NCBI GenBank assembly: GCA_037039685.1
Contig: JAWNGF010000017.1
Coordinates: 549,649 to 613,648, forward strand
Length of the DNA stretch: 64,000 nucleotides
Direction of reading: 5' to 3'
Origin: Ceratobasidium sp. AG-K
Taxonomy: Eukaryota; Basidiomycota; Agaricomycetes; Cantharellales; Ceratobasidiaceae
The translations under genes and the position numbers were made by a program. Below are positions 1-11,474 of this stretch, piece by piece; within the stretch, counting starts at the first letter, position 1; each line of letters opens with the position of its first letter. The notes beneath the pieces were generated by a model, which had not been told where the DNA came from, searched no databases, and was given only the letters and a program-made list of their open reading frames with translations.

Positions 1-2
1 CT

Positions 3-872
3 ACCAGGCTCAACGAATTAGAACAAAGGCTACGTCAGCTTTCTGAAAACCCTGACAACAGAAGGGAAAACAGGTGTCCAAAAGTAACTAGACCAGAGGC
101 TTTTGACGGGAAGAAAGGAGAAGGAGCAGAAATGTTCATCACCCAAATGGAGAGCTACTTTGTCAGGTTGGGCAACCAATACAACTTGGGACAAGAACGG
201 ATTAGAGAAGCACTGGCCAATTTCAAATCAGATAACAGATCCACCACACATTGGGCACAGGTGCTGCTCCGATCAATGAACAATGGAGTACCCGACCCAA
301 ACCTCACGTCATGGGAAATATTCAAATTGCACTTCATGGAACAATTTAGCGACCCTAACAAAAAGGCCAAGGCGGAAGCCGACATCTGTAAAAGCAAGCA
401 AATCAACTCAGTAGCAAATTATGCAACAGAATTCCGCTTCCACATGATTGACGTCAACTGGGGAGAGGAAGCTCTTATCAACCAATTCAAGGAGGGACTC
501 AAGCTGGAAATTAAAACAGAACTGGCACGATTCAAGCTATCCCTTATCAATGAGGATGGAACCAAAAGACACCTTAACCTTAATCAATGGATCACTCTTG
601 CGATCTCCATTGACCAAAAATTGCAACAGATCAAGGCATCCACCGGAAAGAAAACACCCCAAACAACCACCACTGGGCAAACTTCTACAAAACGGCTTCC
701 AGAAAAAGTATAGAAGGCTAGAATAGCATCAAACCAATGTCTGAAGTGCGGTCAAGAAGGCCACCGCTCACTCAAATGCCCATCCAAGGAATGGATAACA
801 ACCGAACCCAGTATAAAGGGAAGAGAGGCTACAATCATAGAAGAATCGGGAAAAGAAGGGGTCTCCCTCTAA
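3..872 (+). pseudogene. gag: gag of copy A (5'-truncated, one stop)
   Basis: The reading frame is open from the window edge. It holds the retrotransposon capsid domain (KVTRPEAFDGKKGEGAEMF, ESYFVRLG, FMEQFSDPNKKAKAE) and a nucleocapsid zinc knuckle (C-x2-C-x4-H-x4-C, CLKCGQEGHRSLKC) near 740-785. A TAG at 711-713 separates capsid from knuckle where sister copies have a Tyr codon (TAC). Gag would package the RNA in cytoplasmic virus-like particles. The frame ends at TAA 870-872, just after a GGGAAAA slippery heptamer at 848-854. Confidence 0.9.
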
Positions 873-874
873 CT

Positions 875-3800
875 GTGTGTGGAGAGACCAAGGAACCAGT
901 AATGGAAACAATGTACCTTAGAGCAACCAGCAAATCAATGATTGTTTACACCAACATTACTGCAATCACAGAACCTGTCGCCACCCTCATTGATTCAGGA
1001 GCCTCAAAAAACTTCATTGACATCACATGGGCTTGAAGAAACAATATTATACTGGAAGAACTCCCAACACCACAAAGGGTTATTGGAATCCAAGGGAAGG
1101 AATTAACACACCAAATTCGGTTCAAGGCAGATTTAAAATTTGACCTGGAAGGAAAGGAATTCCAACAAAGTTTCTTTGCTATGCCAACAGGAGAAACAAA
1201 CATAATCTTGGGATTAGGATGGTTAGAAGAAGCCAACCCTGTCATTAACTGGCAGTCAAAAACAATCTCATGGCAACCTGACACTATTATTGGAAGAATT
1301 GCCGAAATGGAAGACATACCAGAAGAATTCAAAGACTTTGCAGAAGTTTTTAGTGAAGAGAAATTCAAACGTGTCCCAGACCATCAACCCTACGACTGCT
1401 CCATTGACCTAGTAGAAGATGCAGAACTTCCCAAACCAGCTAGGCCCATTCCTCTACCTCCAGTGGAATCTGTTGCCCTCAGGAAATACCTTGATGAAGA
1501 ATTAACGGCCGGAAGATCCGCCCAAGCAAGTCACCAGTAGCCACAGCAACCTTCTTTGTCAAAAAGGGACAAGATGCCAAGAACCCAGAAGGACCTAGGG
1601 AACTTAGATTGGTCCAACATTTTGGTCCTATGAACAAAATCACCAGAGACAATCCTTTTCCTATGCCACTTATGGAGGATCTCCTAGACAAAATCAAGGA
1701 TGCAAAGATCTTCTCGAAAATAGACTTGCGCATGGGATTCAACAACATTAGAATAAAGGAAGGCAATGAATGGAAAACGGCATTCTGAACCAAGGAAGGA
1801 TTATTCGAGTATGTTGTCATGCCCTTTGGACTAAAAAACGCACCAGCAACATTCCAACAATACATGAACCATATCTTCCACAACCTTATGGATATTTGTG
1901 TCATTGTATACATTGATGACATATTAATCTTCTCCAAGGATCGCAACCAACATGTTGAAGATGTACAAAAGGTTCTCAAAATCCTACTGGAAAACAACCT
2001 ATTCGCAAAACTTCCCAAGTGCGAATTCTTCATGAAGAAACTGGTATATACAGGCATCAACATCAGCAAAGAAGGGATATCAATGCAGGAAGAGAAGGTT
2101 AAAGCAATCAAGGAATGGAAGGAACCAAGAATAATCAAACAGGTGCAAGCATTCTTAGGATTTGCAAACTTCTACAGACGTTTCGTTCCAAACTTCAGCG
2201 GATTGGCCAAACCCTTAACCATCCTGACAAGAAAGGACCGAAAGTGGAAATGGGAGATGGAACAACAAGAAGCATTTGATAATCTAAAATCGGAAATATG
2301 CAAGGAGCCAACACTACGACATCCTAATCCAGAGAAACCCTTCATACTGGAGACCAATGCAAACGGCGTGGCTATGGGAGCAATTCTCTCACAAAGACAG
2401 GACGACGGCTACTTGCACCCTATTGCATTCCTGTCAAAATTGTTCAATCAAGCACAGATGAACTACAATGTCCATGACAAGGAACTAATGGCAATTATAG
2501 AATCACTAAAGCATTGGCGACTACACTTGGAGGGAACAAAGGAGCCAATTACTGTCTACACCAATCATCGCAACCTACAGTTCTGGAAGACAGCTACCAC
2601 CTTTAACCAAAGACACGCTTGATGGCATCAGATCCTTGCCTCCTACAACTTTGAAATTGTTTATTGACAAGGAACCCTGTCAACAAAACCAGACCTACTT
2701 TCCAGAAGGAGCGATCACAACAATATCCCTACCGCAGAACAAGTTATGATTGGGGAGGAACAATTCAGAGGGTTTGCCAGCGAAATGAAGTTCGACATCA
2801 TTGTGGATATCAAGGAAGCTCAAGCAGAAGACGAGAGCATTAACCAAATAATAGAACTCTGCAAGAAAAAGGGGGACCTTCCAAGATTGGTGCAACAAGG
2901 AATCTCAAACTACACTTTTGAGGAGGGCCTTCTCTGGGTCAACGGAAAAATCTTTATCCCAGAAGACAAGGATACCAGGCTGAAAATTATGAGGATACAC
3001 CATGATTCTCCGATTGCAGGTCACCAGGGGCATGCGCAAACATTGGAACTCATTTCCAGAATATATTACTGGCCGGGGCTCAAAAGCTCTGTGAACAAAT
3101 ATGTGGATTTGTGCGAGCAATGTCAAAGAGCAAAGGGCACAAAAACACAGGTACCCCTCAAGGCCCTAGAGATTCCTGGGGGACCATGGGAAGATATCGC
3201 GTATGACTTCATTGTCAAACTACCAAAATCAGAAGGAAACAATAGCATATTGGTAGTTGTAGACCAATTCTCCCATATGGCACACTTCATACCCTGTAGG
3301 GAGGCGACAACAGTGGATCAACTAGCCAAACTTTTCTTAAAGAACGTATGGAAGTTACACGGTTTTCCTCAAAGCACAGTATTGGACAGAGGAACAACTT
3401 CTAACAGCAAATTCCTGAAGGCTCTGTATGAGAAGATTAACATAGCTCCAAGCTTCAGCACAGCATACCACCCCCAAACCAACAGAATAACGGAACAGAT
3501 AAACCAATGGATTGAAGCATGGTTACGCACCTTCGTTAACTACCGACAGGACAATTGGGCCAAGCTTTTACCAATTGCGGAATTCTGTTACAATAACCAG
3601 AGGCACGGAATCACAGGAAAGGCCCCTTTCGAAATTGTAAACGGCAAAGAACCTCTGCGGAATGTCTCAAAAGAAGAAACAGCAATACCTGAAGCAAATA
3701 CAAAAGGAAACAACTGGCAAAAAGTCTGGGACAAAGCAAAAGCAGCAATGGAATGGCATAGAGAAAAAACTGCGACAGAACATGCACCCAAGTACATGGA

Positions 3801-4355
3801 AGGGGAGTTAGTCTGGCTCTATGGAAAAAACATAAAAACGGATCGTCCCAACAAGAAATTGGACAACAAGAAATATGGCCTGTTCAGGATCAAGAAAGTC
3901 ATTTCAAGCCATGCTTAGGAGTTGGACCTTCCAAAATCTATGAAAATACACCCCGTACTCCACAGTGACCTGCTAAGCCCTTACAAACCGGATGATAACT
4001 TCCACAGAAACCAACCCCGGCCTCCGCCGATTATAACAAGGGAAGGGGAGGAACAATACGAAGTGAGAAAAATTGTAGATTGGAAGGAAACAAAGGACAG
4101 GTTATTCTACAGGGTCAGGTGGAAGGGATACGATTCAAAAGAAGACACGGAACAACGGGCGGAAGACTTTGGTCATCTCGGAAGGATCATGAGGAAGTTT
4201 GAAAAGGATTTCCCTGAAGCGCCTCTACCATCAAATTACAAATCACGCAGTATAAAAGGAAGAGCTCAACACACCAACAACCCATCTTGCAAAGCTTGTT
4301 CTTTATCAAACTTGCTCTACACACTCAACGCTCTAAACCTTTCTTGCTTCCCACA
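875..4355 (+). pseudogene. pol: pol of copy A (degenerate)
   Basis: Pol begins in the -1 frame relative to gag. Recognisable in order are an aspartic protease (LIDSGAS, about 990), reverse transcriptase with YIDDIL (about 1910), RNase H, integrase with its zinc finger and a D,D,E core (about 2990-3500), and a chromodomain (4050-4200). Breaks are TGA 1034, a 1-nt deletion near 1512, TGA 1786, TGA 2620, TGA 2665 and TAG 3916. At 1786 and 2620 copy B has CGA. The RNase H catalytic Asp is Asn (AAT at 2356). The end given is the start of ORF3; the pol frame stays open beyond it. Confidence 0.9.
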
Positions 4356-4643
4356 ATGCCCGCCATCACCTGTTCCACAATCTCCAACAACCTGGTCCAT
4401 GTCCTCAAAGGACCAGCCTTTGCCACAGCAAGGGTCCTTTACAGTGGGGCCGCCCTCTATGTCTTCAAGAGGTCGCAGCAGAGCTCGAGCAGAATGCACT
4501 TCAGGGCCTCGGACAACATCTTGCACTCAGACCTGGGAGAGCTCCAGTGGGTCAGAAAGAAATGGCCAACATGGATGCAACTCCTATGGAAGGACATCTT
4601 TGTCTGTTGAGGGTGCGCTGCGTTCCAGGTCTCGGAGGTTGTC
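4356..4643 (+). pseudogene. ORF3 of copy A, 5' part
   Basis: First 288 nt of the family-specific third ORF, starting MPAITCSTISNN after ACA-ATG. A TGA at 4608 replaces the CGA (Arg of the CRGC motif) found in copies B and D. The ORF is cut at TTGTC (4639-4643) by insertion of copy B and continues at 12360. Function unknown. Confidence 0.85.
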
Positions 4644-5100
4644 TGTCGTGAGCCATGCTCTTGCCATCAGACTCGTCTACATCTCATCCTCTCTTGTTGC
4701 TTGTGTTTGTGTTTCCCCTTGTTTTTCCTACCGCGTTGCCACCTTCTTGTGGTTATGTGTTACACTGTGTAACGCGGCTGTGCTTTGTACGAGTCATGTC
4801 TGTTCATACAGCATGACTCACAGGACACTCCTGACTGGCTGTTTTTGTATGACTCATGTGGCTGCGCCTTGTATGACTTGGCCACTTTGTGAATATATAT
4901 AGAGGACCAACAAGCCTGGTAACCCCAGCTTGTTTTGTCTCGTCAAAACATCCCCTCTAAGTGACACTTTGAACCACCCCTACCCTCAAGAGCCTACAGA
5001 CACTTAAGTGTGTTGCAGTTCAAGAGGTCACTTAGGTCTTAGTGCCGTCCACTTTCCATTGCGGCTTGTCTCATAGCCACTAAAGAAGAAGCTTACGACA
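4644..5100 (+). repeat. 5' LTR of copy B
   Basis: Starts TGTCGTGAGC and ends CTTACGACA. It carries a TATA element at 4894-4901, several TGACTC-type bZIP motifs in U3 (around 4791-4855), and the predicted RNA start near 4927. It is preceded by TSD TTGTC and followed by the primer-binding site. Confidence 0.95.
4894..4938 (+). promoter_or_regulatory. LTR core promoter and predicted RNA 5' end (copy B)
   Basis: TATATATA (4894-4901) lies 33 bp before AGCTTGTTTTGT (4927-4938). That 12-mer is the exact reverse complement of the primer-binding site at 5103-5114. The spacing puts the transcription start at or just before the 12-mer, so the RNA 5' end could fold onto the primer site and prime cDNA synthesis as in Tf1. 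The start site itself is inferred. Confidence 0.7.
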
Positions 5101-5102
5101 TT

Positions 5103-5114
5103 ACAAAACAAGCT
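5103..5114 (+). other. primer-binding site (self-priming type), copy B
   Basis: ACAAAACAAGCT lies two bases after the 5' LTR. It lacks the usual TGG start complementary to a tRNA CCA end, but matches 12/12 the reverse complement of LTR bases 4927-4938. The same relation holds in copies C (22212-22223) and D (36225-36236). Confidence 0.75.
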
Positions 5115-5129
5115 TAACTACATACAAAC

Positions 5130-7127
5130 ATGTCTATTCAAGAAGATGGAGGATCACGTCCCTCATCCACTATATCAACAAGAAGAGGACCCAGTCGAGC
5201 TGCAAGGCCCACAGGATCACTAAACGAGCAAGATATCGCACAAGCTCAAGCGGGAGGACCTTCCCAATCACGTCCCCAAAGTCAAACATCAATGCCGGGA
5301 GCTTTCGGCATTGCCGACATGACAATGGTACAAGAAGAAGAACCCACTATCACGAATAGAGAACCAGGAGATCTTACAAATGACCCCACTCCAGCTGTAA
5401 TTCGTATTTCGACCAGAAGTCCAGGGCCATCGTGTCCCTTGTGGCCACTAGGGCCTAGGAGACAATTCTTCTCTCCCCAACCCGAAGCTCATGGGGGCGT
5501 GTCGCTCGCTCCCATTAGACCTCCCCCTACACCACACATTCCCAATGTTCCTACAGTCCCTCAAATTGGAGGAACCATCACCAACGCAGGACCAATACCA
5601 ATGGCTTCCCAGCCAGTCACACCAGCGATTCCAGCACCACCACATGTTCCACAGGGTTACTCCGAACAATCGGCTCCAGTACAACAAAACGCCGGTGATC
5701 CAGGAAGCTCAAGTTCAAGTTCCAGCCCCAGTAGGAGGACCGTAATCAGTAATCTAGATGATCTGGATGATCTTGTAGAAGGGAGACACAACACTGTCCT
5801 TAGGGTCATAGATGGGATGAGAGTCACTATCAATCAAAGGCTTGGCGGCCTAGAACAAGCCACACAAGTCCTGGCAAACAACCAGCAAATCTTTAACGAC
5901 TCCATCAACACCCTACAAGGCACCTTGACAGACATTCTGAACGCGGCTAGAAATGGCGAACATAATTCTTTTCTAGTTGGTCAAGACGTAACCCGCCTTC
6001 GAAATGAGGTTGCCAACACTCAAGGACTTGTGAACAATGTGCGCAAAGAACTCAACACTACCAGACAAGGGCAACTTGAATGGAACGAGGCAGTAACACA
6101 AGGACTAGAAACCTTACGACAGGAAGGAACTTCCTTCACGGCCAAAATCACTGAAGTTCAGGAAACCATCAACAATATGCGAGAAGAAATGGACGAAGCA
6201 TCCCTGCACGGGATCCCGTCTAGGCGATCAAATTCCCCACCACATCCAGACGCAGAATCTACCAGGATCGACCAATTAGAACTGAGAATCCAACGACTAA
6301 TCGAGAACCCAAACGTCGGTAGTGGACCGCATTGTCCCAAGGTTACTCGTCCGGAAGCCTTCGACGGAAAGAAAGGAGAAGGCGCTGAAATGTTCATTAT
6401 GCAAATGGAGAGCTACTTTGTACGTCTAGGCGATCAATACACTTCCGACGAAGAAAGGATCCGCAAAGCCCTAGCAAACTTCAAATCCGAGAACAAAGCC
6501 GCCACCCACTGGGCACAAGTACTCTTACGATTGCTTAACCAAGGAGGAAATAACCAAAATCTCACCTCATGGGAGAGTTTCAAAGGACACTTCATGGAAC
6601 AGTTCAGCGACCCTAACAAAAAAGCTAAAGCCAAATCAGACATCCGGAAATGCAAACAGACCAACTCGGTAGCAAACTATGCTTCAGAATTCCGATACCT
6701 TCTGGTAGACGTAAACTGGGGACAGGAAGCTCTGATCAACCAATTCAAGGAAGGGTTGAAGCCCGAAGTCAAAACCAAACTGGCTTGTTTCGAACTAACC
6801 CTGATCAACGAAGATGGGACAGAACAAGAACTATCCCTTGACCGATGGATATCAATCGCAATCTCCATTGATCAGAAACTACAAGCAATCAAGAACACGA
6901 CGGGGAAGAAAACAGTAACAGCATCCTCTAGCTCTACAAAAAGACTTCCAGACGAGGTTCACAAGGCTAGGATTTCCTCGAAACGCTGCCTGAAATGCGG
7001 ATCAGACAAACACATGCTTGCCAAATGCCCGGAAAAGGAATGGAAAAAGGAGGAACCTAACCTCAAAGGAAGGGAAGGAAAAATAGAAGAGGGATCCGAG
7101 TCGGGAAAAGGCGAGGTCTCCCTCTAA
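5130..7127 (+). CDS. gag: gag polyprotein of copy B (intact, 665 aa)
   Basis: Intact Gag starting MSIQEDGGSRP. Residues 1-210 are Pro/Ser/Thr-rich and probably disordered. Residues about 215-370 are coiled-coil-like. A retrotransposon gag/capsid domain follows at about 395-590, then a zinc knuckle (CLKCGSDKHMLAKC) near 630. It would form the virus-like particle and bind element RNA. The ATG is the first in the RNA, 15 nt after the primer site. The frame ends at TAA 7125-7127 inside the loop of the frameshift stem-loop. Confidence 0.93.
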   Translation: MSIQEDGGSRPSSTISTRRGPSRAARPTGSLNEQDIAQAQAGGPSQSRPQSQTSMPGAFGIADMTMVQEEEPTITNREPGDLTNDPTPAVIRISTRSPGPSCPLWPLGPRRQFFSPQPEAHGGVSLAPIRPPPTPHIPNVPTVPQIGGTITNAGPIPMASQPVTPAIPAPPHVPQGYSEQSAPVQQNAGDPGSSSSSSSPSRRTVISNLDDLDDLVEGRHNTVLRVIDGMRVTINQRLGGLEQATQVLANNQQIFNDSINTLQGTLTDILNAARNGEHNSFLVGQDVTRLRNEVANTQGLVNNVRKELNTTRQGQLEWNEAVTQGLETLRQEGTSFTAKITEVQETINNMREEMDEASLHGIPSRRSNSPPHPDAESTRIDQLELRIQRLIENPNVGSGPHCPKVTRPEAFDGKKGEGAEMFIMQMESYFVRLGDQYTSDEERIRKALANFKSENKAATHWAQVLLRLLNQGGNNQNLTSWESFKGHFMEQFSDPNKKAKAKSDIRKCKQTNSVANYASEFRYLLVDVNWGQEALINQFKEGLKPEVKTKLACFELTLINEDGTEQELSLDRWISIAISIDQKLQAIKNTTGKKTVTASSSSTKRLPDEVHKARISSKRCLKCGSDKHMLAKCPEKEWKKEEPNLKGREGKIEEGSESGKGEVSL

Positions 7128-7144
7128 CCGTGTGTGGAGAGACC
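7103..7144 (+). promoter_or_regulatory. -1 ribosomal frameshift signal, gag/pol (copy B)
   Basis: Slippery heptamer G GGA AAA (7103-7109) is read in the gag frame as GGA AAA. A 5-nt spacer follows, then a stem of GGTCTC (7115-7120) with GAGACC (7139-7144); the gag stop lies in the loop. Pol continues in the -1 frame. The same heptamer, spacer and stem occur in copies A (848-889) and D (38228-38269). Efficiency cannot be judged from sequence. Confidence 0.75.
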
Positions 7145-10100
7145 AACAAACCAGTAGTGGAAACAATGTACCTTAGAGCTACCAGCAAATCAACAATTGT
7201 CTACACGAATATTACTGGAATCATGGAACCCATCGCTACTCTCATCGACTTGGGAGCATCAAGAAACTTCATCGACATCACTTGGGCACAAAGAAACAAT
7301 GTGGCTCTAATTGAACTACCGACACCTAGAAAAATAATTGGAATCCAGGGGAAGGAACTGTCACATCAAATCCGATTCAAAGCAAATCTGGAATTTGAGT
7401 TACATGGGAAAAACTTCAAGCAAAACTTCTTTGCCATGCCTACTGGAGATACACACTTGATTCTGGGGTTAGAATGGCTAGAGGAAGCCAACCCAATAAT
7501 CGATTGGCTCTCAAAAGAAATTTCCTGGCGACCAGACAACATCCTTGGAAAAGCCGCAGAAATCGAAGACATACCCGAAGAACTCAAAGATTATGCAGAA
7601 GTCTTTAGCAAAGAAAAATTTAAACGAATACCGGACCATCGTCCATACGACTGCTGCATTGATCTGGTGGAAGGAGCAGAACTTCCTAAACCAGCTAGGC
7701 CAATACCACTCTCACCCGCAGAATCCATAGCCCTCAGAAAGTACCTAGATGAGGAACTAGCGGCAGGCAAAATCCGACCAAGCAAGTCACCAGTAGCCGC
7801 AGCAACCTTCTTTGTCAAAAAGGGACAAGACCCAAAGGACCCGGAAAAACCTCCAGAGCTCAGGTTGGTTCAACACTTCGGCCCGATCAACAAAATAACA
7901 AAAGATGACCGCTTCCCTATGCCACTAATGGAAGATCTCCTTGACAAAATCAAGGACGCAAAAATCTTTTCTAAAATAGACTTGCGTATGGGGTTCAACA
8001 ACATCCGGGTTAAAGAAGGAGACGAATGGAAAACAGCGTTCCGAACCAAGGAAGGCCTATTCGAATATATCGTCATGCCCTTCGGATTGAAAAACGCGCC
8101 AGCAACATTCCAACGATATATGAATCATATTTTCCACAACCTGATTGACATCTGTGTCATTGTTTACATCGATGACATATTGATTTTCTCCAAAGACCAA
8201 GCCCAGCATGTGGAGGATGTCCGAAAGGTACTCAAAATCCTGTTGGATAACAACCTCTTTGCAAAACTCCCAAAATGCGAATTTTTCGTCAAGAAACTTG
8301 TCTACACAGGAATAAATATCAGCAAGGAAGGAATATCAATGCAAGAGGAAAAAGTCAAAGCAATCAAGGAATGGAAGGAGCCAAGGACAGTCAAACAGGT
8401 CCAAGCCTTCCTAGGATTTGCAAACTTTTACAGGCGATTCGTACCAAACTTTAGCGGCCTGGCGAAACCCTTAACCATTCTAACAAGGAAGGACCAGAAA
8501 TGGAAATGGGAAGCAGAACAACAGGAGGCTTTCGATAACCTGAAGAAGGAAATATGCAAGGAACCACTACTGCGACATCCAGACCCAACAAAACCTTACA
8601 TATTGGAAACCAACGCAAGTGGCATTGCTATGGGATCAATACTCTCTCAAAGACAAGACGACGGTTACTTACATCCCATTGCTTTCCTATCAAAATCCTT
8701 TAACGCTGCACAAATGAACTACAATGTTCACGACAAGGAATTGATGGCAATTGTGGAATCACTAAAACACTGGTGATTACATCTAGAAGGAACAAGAGAA
8801 CCAATAACAATCTACACCAATCACCGTAACCTGCAATACTGGAAGAAGGCAACTACATTTAACCGATGTCACGCTCGATGGCATCAAATCCTGGCTTCAT
8901 ACAACTTTGAAATAGTTTACCGCTGTCGTAAGCTTCTTCTTAGTGGCTATGAGACAAGCCGCAATGGAGAGTGGACGGCACTAAGACCTAAGTGACCTCT
9001 TGAACTGCAACACACTTAAGTGTCTGTAGACTCTAGAGGGTAGGGGTGGTCCTAAGTGTCACTCAAAGAGAATGATTGACGAGACAAAACAAGCTGGGGT
9101 TACCAGGCTTGTTGGTCCTCTATATATATACGAGCAGTGGCCAAGTCATACAAAGCGCAGCCACAAGAGTCATAACAGTCAGCCAGTCAGGAGTGTCCGT
9201 GTGAGTCATGCTGTATGAACAGACATGACTCGTACAAAGCACAGCCGCGTTACACAATGTAACAAAATAACCACAAGAAGGTGGCAACACGGCAAACGGA
9301 AACGGAAACACAATACTTCAAGAAAGGAACAGGCGGGCGAGACAACAGGCGGGCGAGACAACAGGCGAGTCCGATGGAGTGAGCTGGCTCACGACAACTG
9401 CCCGGGGAACATGTCAACAAAGCCAGATCTACTGTCCAGAAGAGCGGATCATAGCGAAATACCTACAGCAGAGCAAATCATGATCAAGGAGGAACAGTTC
9501 AGAGGATTCGCCGGAGAAGTCAAGTCAGACATCATTGCAGACATTAGGGAAGCACAAAACGAAGACGAGAGCATCAGGAAGATCATAGAATTGTGCAAAG
9601 ACAAAGAGACCCTACCCAGATCTGTGCAACAAGGAATTAGGAACTACAACTTCGAGGAAGACCTACTCTGGATAGATGGGAGAATCTATGTGCCAGAAGA
9701 CAAGGACACTAGGCTAAAAATCCTCAGGTTACACCATGACGCACCAATGTCAGGACACCAGGGTCAAGCCCGAACGCTAGAGCTAATCTCAAGAAAATAC
9801 TACTGGCCTGGACTTAAGGCAACAGTAAACAAATACGTTGACTTGTGTGAGCAGTGCCAAAGGGCAAAAGGAACAAAAAACCAAGTACCACTGAAGGCAC
9901 TCGAAATCCCGAACAGTCCATGGGAGGACATTGCATACGATTTCATTGTAAAACTCCCAAAATCACAAGGCAATGACAGCATTCTAGTGGTAGTAGATCG
10001 GTTCTCCCGCATGGCACACTTCATAGCCTGCAAAGAATCAACAACTGCAGATCAACTGGCCAATCTTTTCCTGAAGAACGTTTGGAGGTTACACGGCTTC

Positions 10101-11474
10101 CCACGAAGTACAGTTTCGGACAGAGGAACAACTTTCAACAGCAGGTTCCTGAAGGCCCTCTACCAAAAAATCGGAACAACACCGACGTTCAGCACGGCAT
10201 ATCATCCACAAACAGACGGAATAACAGAACACATAAACCAGTGGATAGAAGCATGGCTTCGCACATTTGTTAACTACAGGCAAGACAACTGGTCCGAACT
10301 ACTTCCTATCGCAGAATTCTGCTACAACAACCAACGACACGGGATCACAGGGAAAACCCCATTCGAGATTGTCAACGGCAGAGAACCGCTATGGAATGTC
10401 TTAAGAGAAGTTACCACGATTCCTGAAGCAAATAATAAAGCAAACAACTGGCAGGAGGTATGGGACGAAGCAAAAGCAGCAATGGAATGGCACAGCAGAA
10501 AGGACACAGTCGAACACCAACCAAAATACAAAGAGGATGACCTTGTCTGGCTTTACAGACAAAACATAAAGACAAACCGTCCCAACAAGAAACTTGACAA
10601 CAAGAAATACGGTCCTTTCAAGATCAAAAAAATCATATCAAGCCACGCTTACGAATTGGAGCTTCCAAAAACCATGAGAATACACCCTGTGTTCCACAGC
10701 AATCTTCTTAGTCCATACAAAAAAGACGAAAACTTTCACAGAAACCAACCCCGACCGCCGCCGATCACAACAAAAGAAGGAGAGGAAGAATACGAAGTGG
10801 AGAAAATCGTGGACTGGAAGGAAACAAAGGACGGGTTGTTCTACAGGGTTAGATGGAAGGGTTATGATGAAAAAGAAGACACAGAACAACGGGCAGAGGA
10901 TTTCGGGCACCTCAAAGTAATAATGAGGAAGTTCTTGAAGGATTTCCCAAACGCCCCAACACCGTCAAACTACAAAACGACAAGTATTAAAGGAAGGGCG
11001 GAACGGGACAACAACACAACTTGCAAAACTTGCTCACTTTCTAACTCGCTCTACACACTCAAAGCCCTAAATCTCTTTTGCACACTATGCCCGCCGTCAC
11101 CCATGCCGCCATTGCCAACAACCTTGTCCGCGTTCTCGACGGGCCAGGCTTCCAGACGGCCCGCATCCTTGACTTGGGAGCAGCCCTCTACGTCTTCAAA
11201 AGGTCCCAGCAGAGCCCAGGGCGGCTCCAATTCCGTGCCTCCGACGACATCCTGCACTCCGACCTGGGAGAATTCAAATGGGTTGGCAAAAAATGGCCAA
11301 CACGCATGCAGCTCCAGCAAAAGGACATCTATGTATGCCGAGGATGCGCAGCCTTCCAAGTGTCCAAAGTCGTGTTGCTATCCATGCACAAGCTCGGGGT
11401 GGTCGAATGGGGACAAGAAGGAGCCTACAGCAGCGAATGGGTTCCAGGATACAAAGGCCGCCCTCCCACTCTGA
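7130..11474 (+). pseudogene. pol: pol of copy B (one stop, split by a solo LTR)
   Basis: Pol is open in the -1 frame from the gag end. Order: protease, reverse transcriptase (YIDDIL near 8170), RNase H, integrase (zinc finger about 9730-9860; core about 9930-10240), chromodomain (about 10790-10910). It is inactivated by TGA 8774-8776, where copy A reads CGA, and by a reverse solo LTR at 8924-9396, after which pol resumes in frame at 9402. The protease motif is DLG instead of DSG (TTG at 7250) and the RNase H Asp is Asn (AAC at 8612). Beyond the chromodomain the frame runs 388 nt into ORF3. Confidence 0.92.
8924..9396 (-). repeat. solo LTR (main family) in reverse orientation within pol of B
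   Basis: Complete LTR of 473 bp with ends TGTCGTAAGC and CTCACGACA, flanked by ACCGC (8919-8923) and ACTGC (9397-9401): a 5-bp TSD with one CpG transition. It is about 17 bp longer than its relatives because of a tandem duplication of GGCGGGCGAGACAACA in U3 (about 9330-9370). It is the product of LTR-LTR recombination after a full element inserted. Confidence 0.93.

Larger units (their letters stand above)
1..4643 (+). mobile_element. Ty3/gypsy copy A, left part (gag to ORF3)
   Basis: This is the left portion of a chromodomain Ty3/gypsy element. Its 5' LTR and the start of gag lie outside the window. It breaks off in the third ORF at the TTGTC target site of copy B and resumes at 12360. Removing copy B and one TTGTC restores an uninterrupted 765-nt ORF3 (288 + 477 nt), which proves the junction. 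Copy A itself sits in the reverse-transcriptase region of element E, because its 3' LTR (12878-13320) is followed at once by E pol. It is heavily decayed. Confidence 0.93.

Noticed and set aside
5103..5114. Ordinary tRNA primer-binding site
   Set aside because: No TGG at the start, and the self-complement to the RNA 5' end is perfect and covaries.
8924..9396. End of copy B or a second element at this place
   Set aside because: It is a single reverse LTR with its own TSD, and pol continues in frame on the other side.
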